A stretch of 19,302 nucleotides of DNA from Entamoeba invadens IP1 (Eukaryota; Evosea; Mastigamoebida; Endamoebidae). Positions 18,437 to 19,302 of this stretch are shown here, piece after piece. Position numbers and translations under genes: made by a program. Under the pieces are notes generated by a model that saw nothing but the letters and a program-made list of their open reading frames with translations, had not been told where the DNA came from and made no database searches. The first letter of the stretch is position 1, and the number at the start of each line of letters is the position of its first letter. The stretch spans positions 1,736 through 21,037 of the forward strand of contig NW_004191919.1 in NCBI RefSeq assembly GCF_000330505.1, written 5' to 3'.

Positions 18437-19006
18437 CACATAACCATATCAATTCGACCCAATAAGAACAACAAAAACGTCTTTGCTGATCAAAGATGTT
18501 TTGGATCAACACAACCAAGGTATTGTCTTCCAATACCTGAGGCACTACTAAATTCTAAAATAAAATGCCCAAACCACCATCTTCCTTTCACTGAATATCC
18601 AATACCATTGCCAAAAAGTTAATTATTTTTTGTTACACATCCTCCAAAAGTAGTTTCAAAACATTCGTTCAAAAAAATTTTCAACAAATTTTGGCCAAGC
18701 CTTCGGCGACGCTGTTGGTCTTTCAACTGAATTTCTTTTTTAAAAACAAGCCGAATTGATTAATAAACACGAAAGAACCACATTTTCATGTTTTTAAAAG
18801 ATACTTATCTTTTCAAATGCATGAATATGGCTGGAAATGTGTCGACTGGACTGACGACACTGATCAGTCGCTTTTAATACATGACTCTTAAATAGCAAAC
18901 AATGGAATCGTGTTCTAGATCACTTTAAAACACGCTGTCTCAATTAATACAATTTTGGCTTTTCTGAAGTCGGCGATAAAAAGTCGTCGGATGTTGGCAT
19001 CCAATG
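18437..19006 (+). pseudogene. ADP-ribosylglycohydrolase pseudogene, copy 2 (5' half only)
   Basis: It aligns with 1140-1640 of copy 1 in the same orientation. The N-terminal part reads QPRYCLPIPEALLNSK, then CPNHHLPFTEYPIPLPK. FGQAFGDAVGLSTEF near 18690 is the better-preserved GDAxG motif. HVFKRYLSFQMHEYGW, then KCVDWTDDTDQSLLI near 18790-18875, is the first metal-binding motif, including the segment deleted from copy 1. Stops and frameshifts are scattered (for example TAA after HDS near 18890). Similarity ends near 19006, so the catalytic C-terminus with DxDTN is absent. It is a truncated relic of the same family. Confidence 0.85.
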
Positions 19007-19302
19007 ATAAAAAATAATTTGTGATTAACTTAGTGATTAATTTGTGGTTATTTGCTGTTAAAAAATATACTTATATCATATTATACAACAACTATTCTGT
19101 CGATAAATTCTAGTTGCAAAAAAACACTTGTTTTACTTCATTACTTTTTGTAAAAATATATGAAAAATAATCCCGTTTATCCGGGAATATAACAGTGCTA
19201 TTTAGTATATAATCAAAATATTTTTTTAATTCACAAACCATCAATTTCTATAACATCATAAATATTCCTGTATTATACCTTTATTGTTATAAACCTTGTT
19301 TG
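19007..19302. other. AT-rich spacer at the window edge
   Basis: No gene. A small hairpin, CCCGTTTATCCGGG, lies near 19172-19185. Confidence 0.4.

Noticed and set aside
1..19302. CRISPR array or bacterial operon
   Set aside because: There are no regular short repeats with unique spacers and no ribosome-binding-site pattern. The eukaryotic tRNA layout and gene families argue against a prokaryote.

Overview
The window looks like a gene-poor, strongly AT-rich stretch of a protist genome, most likely Entamoeba and possibly the transposon-rich reptile species E. invadens. The main evidence is a minus-strand BspA-like leucine-rich-repeat gene. Its first residues (GFHIMIVSKYF, then LELVCKKY) match, from memory, the start of the large Entamoeba BspA family. 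Further support comes from T/A-rich noncoding DNA, a eukaryotic tRNA with internal A/B boxes and a T-run terminator, and cut-and-paste DNA transposon remains. The species call is inference.

Layout: 1-1127 is AT-rich spacer. 1140-2335 (+) is a broken ADP-ribosylglycohydrolase (ARH/DraG) gene. 2424-2605 is a 182-bp MITE with TA target duplication. 2828-4537 (-) is the decayed BspA-like LRR gene. 5577-5765 is a GC-rich island with nested hairpins ending in a T run, a candidate structured RNA I cannot name. 6400-9500 is spacer with short coding-like islands. 9900-11304 (-) is a pogo/Tigger-like DDE_1 transposase with DD35D spacing and two frameshifts. 7900-16000 is seeded with diverged copies of a repeat carrying an AAAACCGCTT core, including two roughly 415-bp MITE-like copies. 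14092-14256 and 16389-17347 are unrecognised coding remnants. 17424-17494 is an intact tRNA-Gly(UCC), 17815-18001 a second TA-flanked MITE, and 18023-18104 a degraded tRNA-Ser(CGA). 18437-19006 is a second, 5'-only ARH copy in the same orientation as the first.

I see no convincing intact protein-coding gene. The window reads as a graveyard of multigene-family copies and transposons around one probably working tRNA and one possible ncRNA. Several premature stops are TGA where CGA (Arg) would restore a sensible protein. The tRNA-Ser copy shows the same kind of C:G to T:A change. This suggests deamination of methylated CpG as a shared cause of decay, which is inference. The transposase has frameshifts but no nonsense codons, so it looks like a younger arrival.
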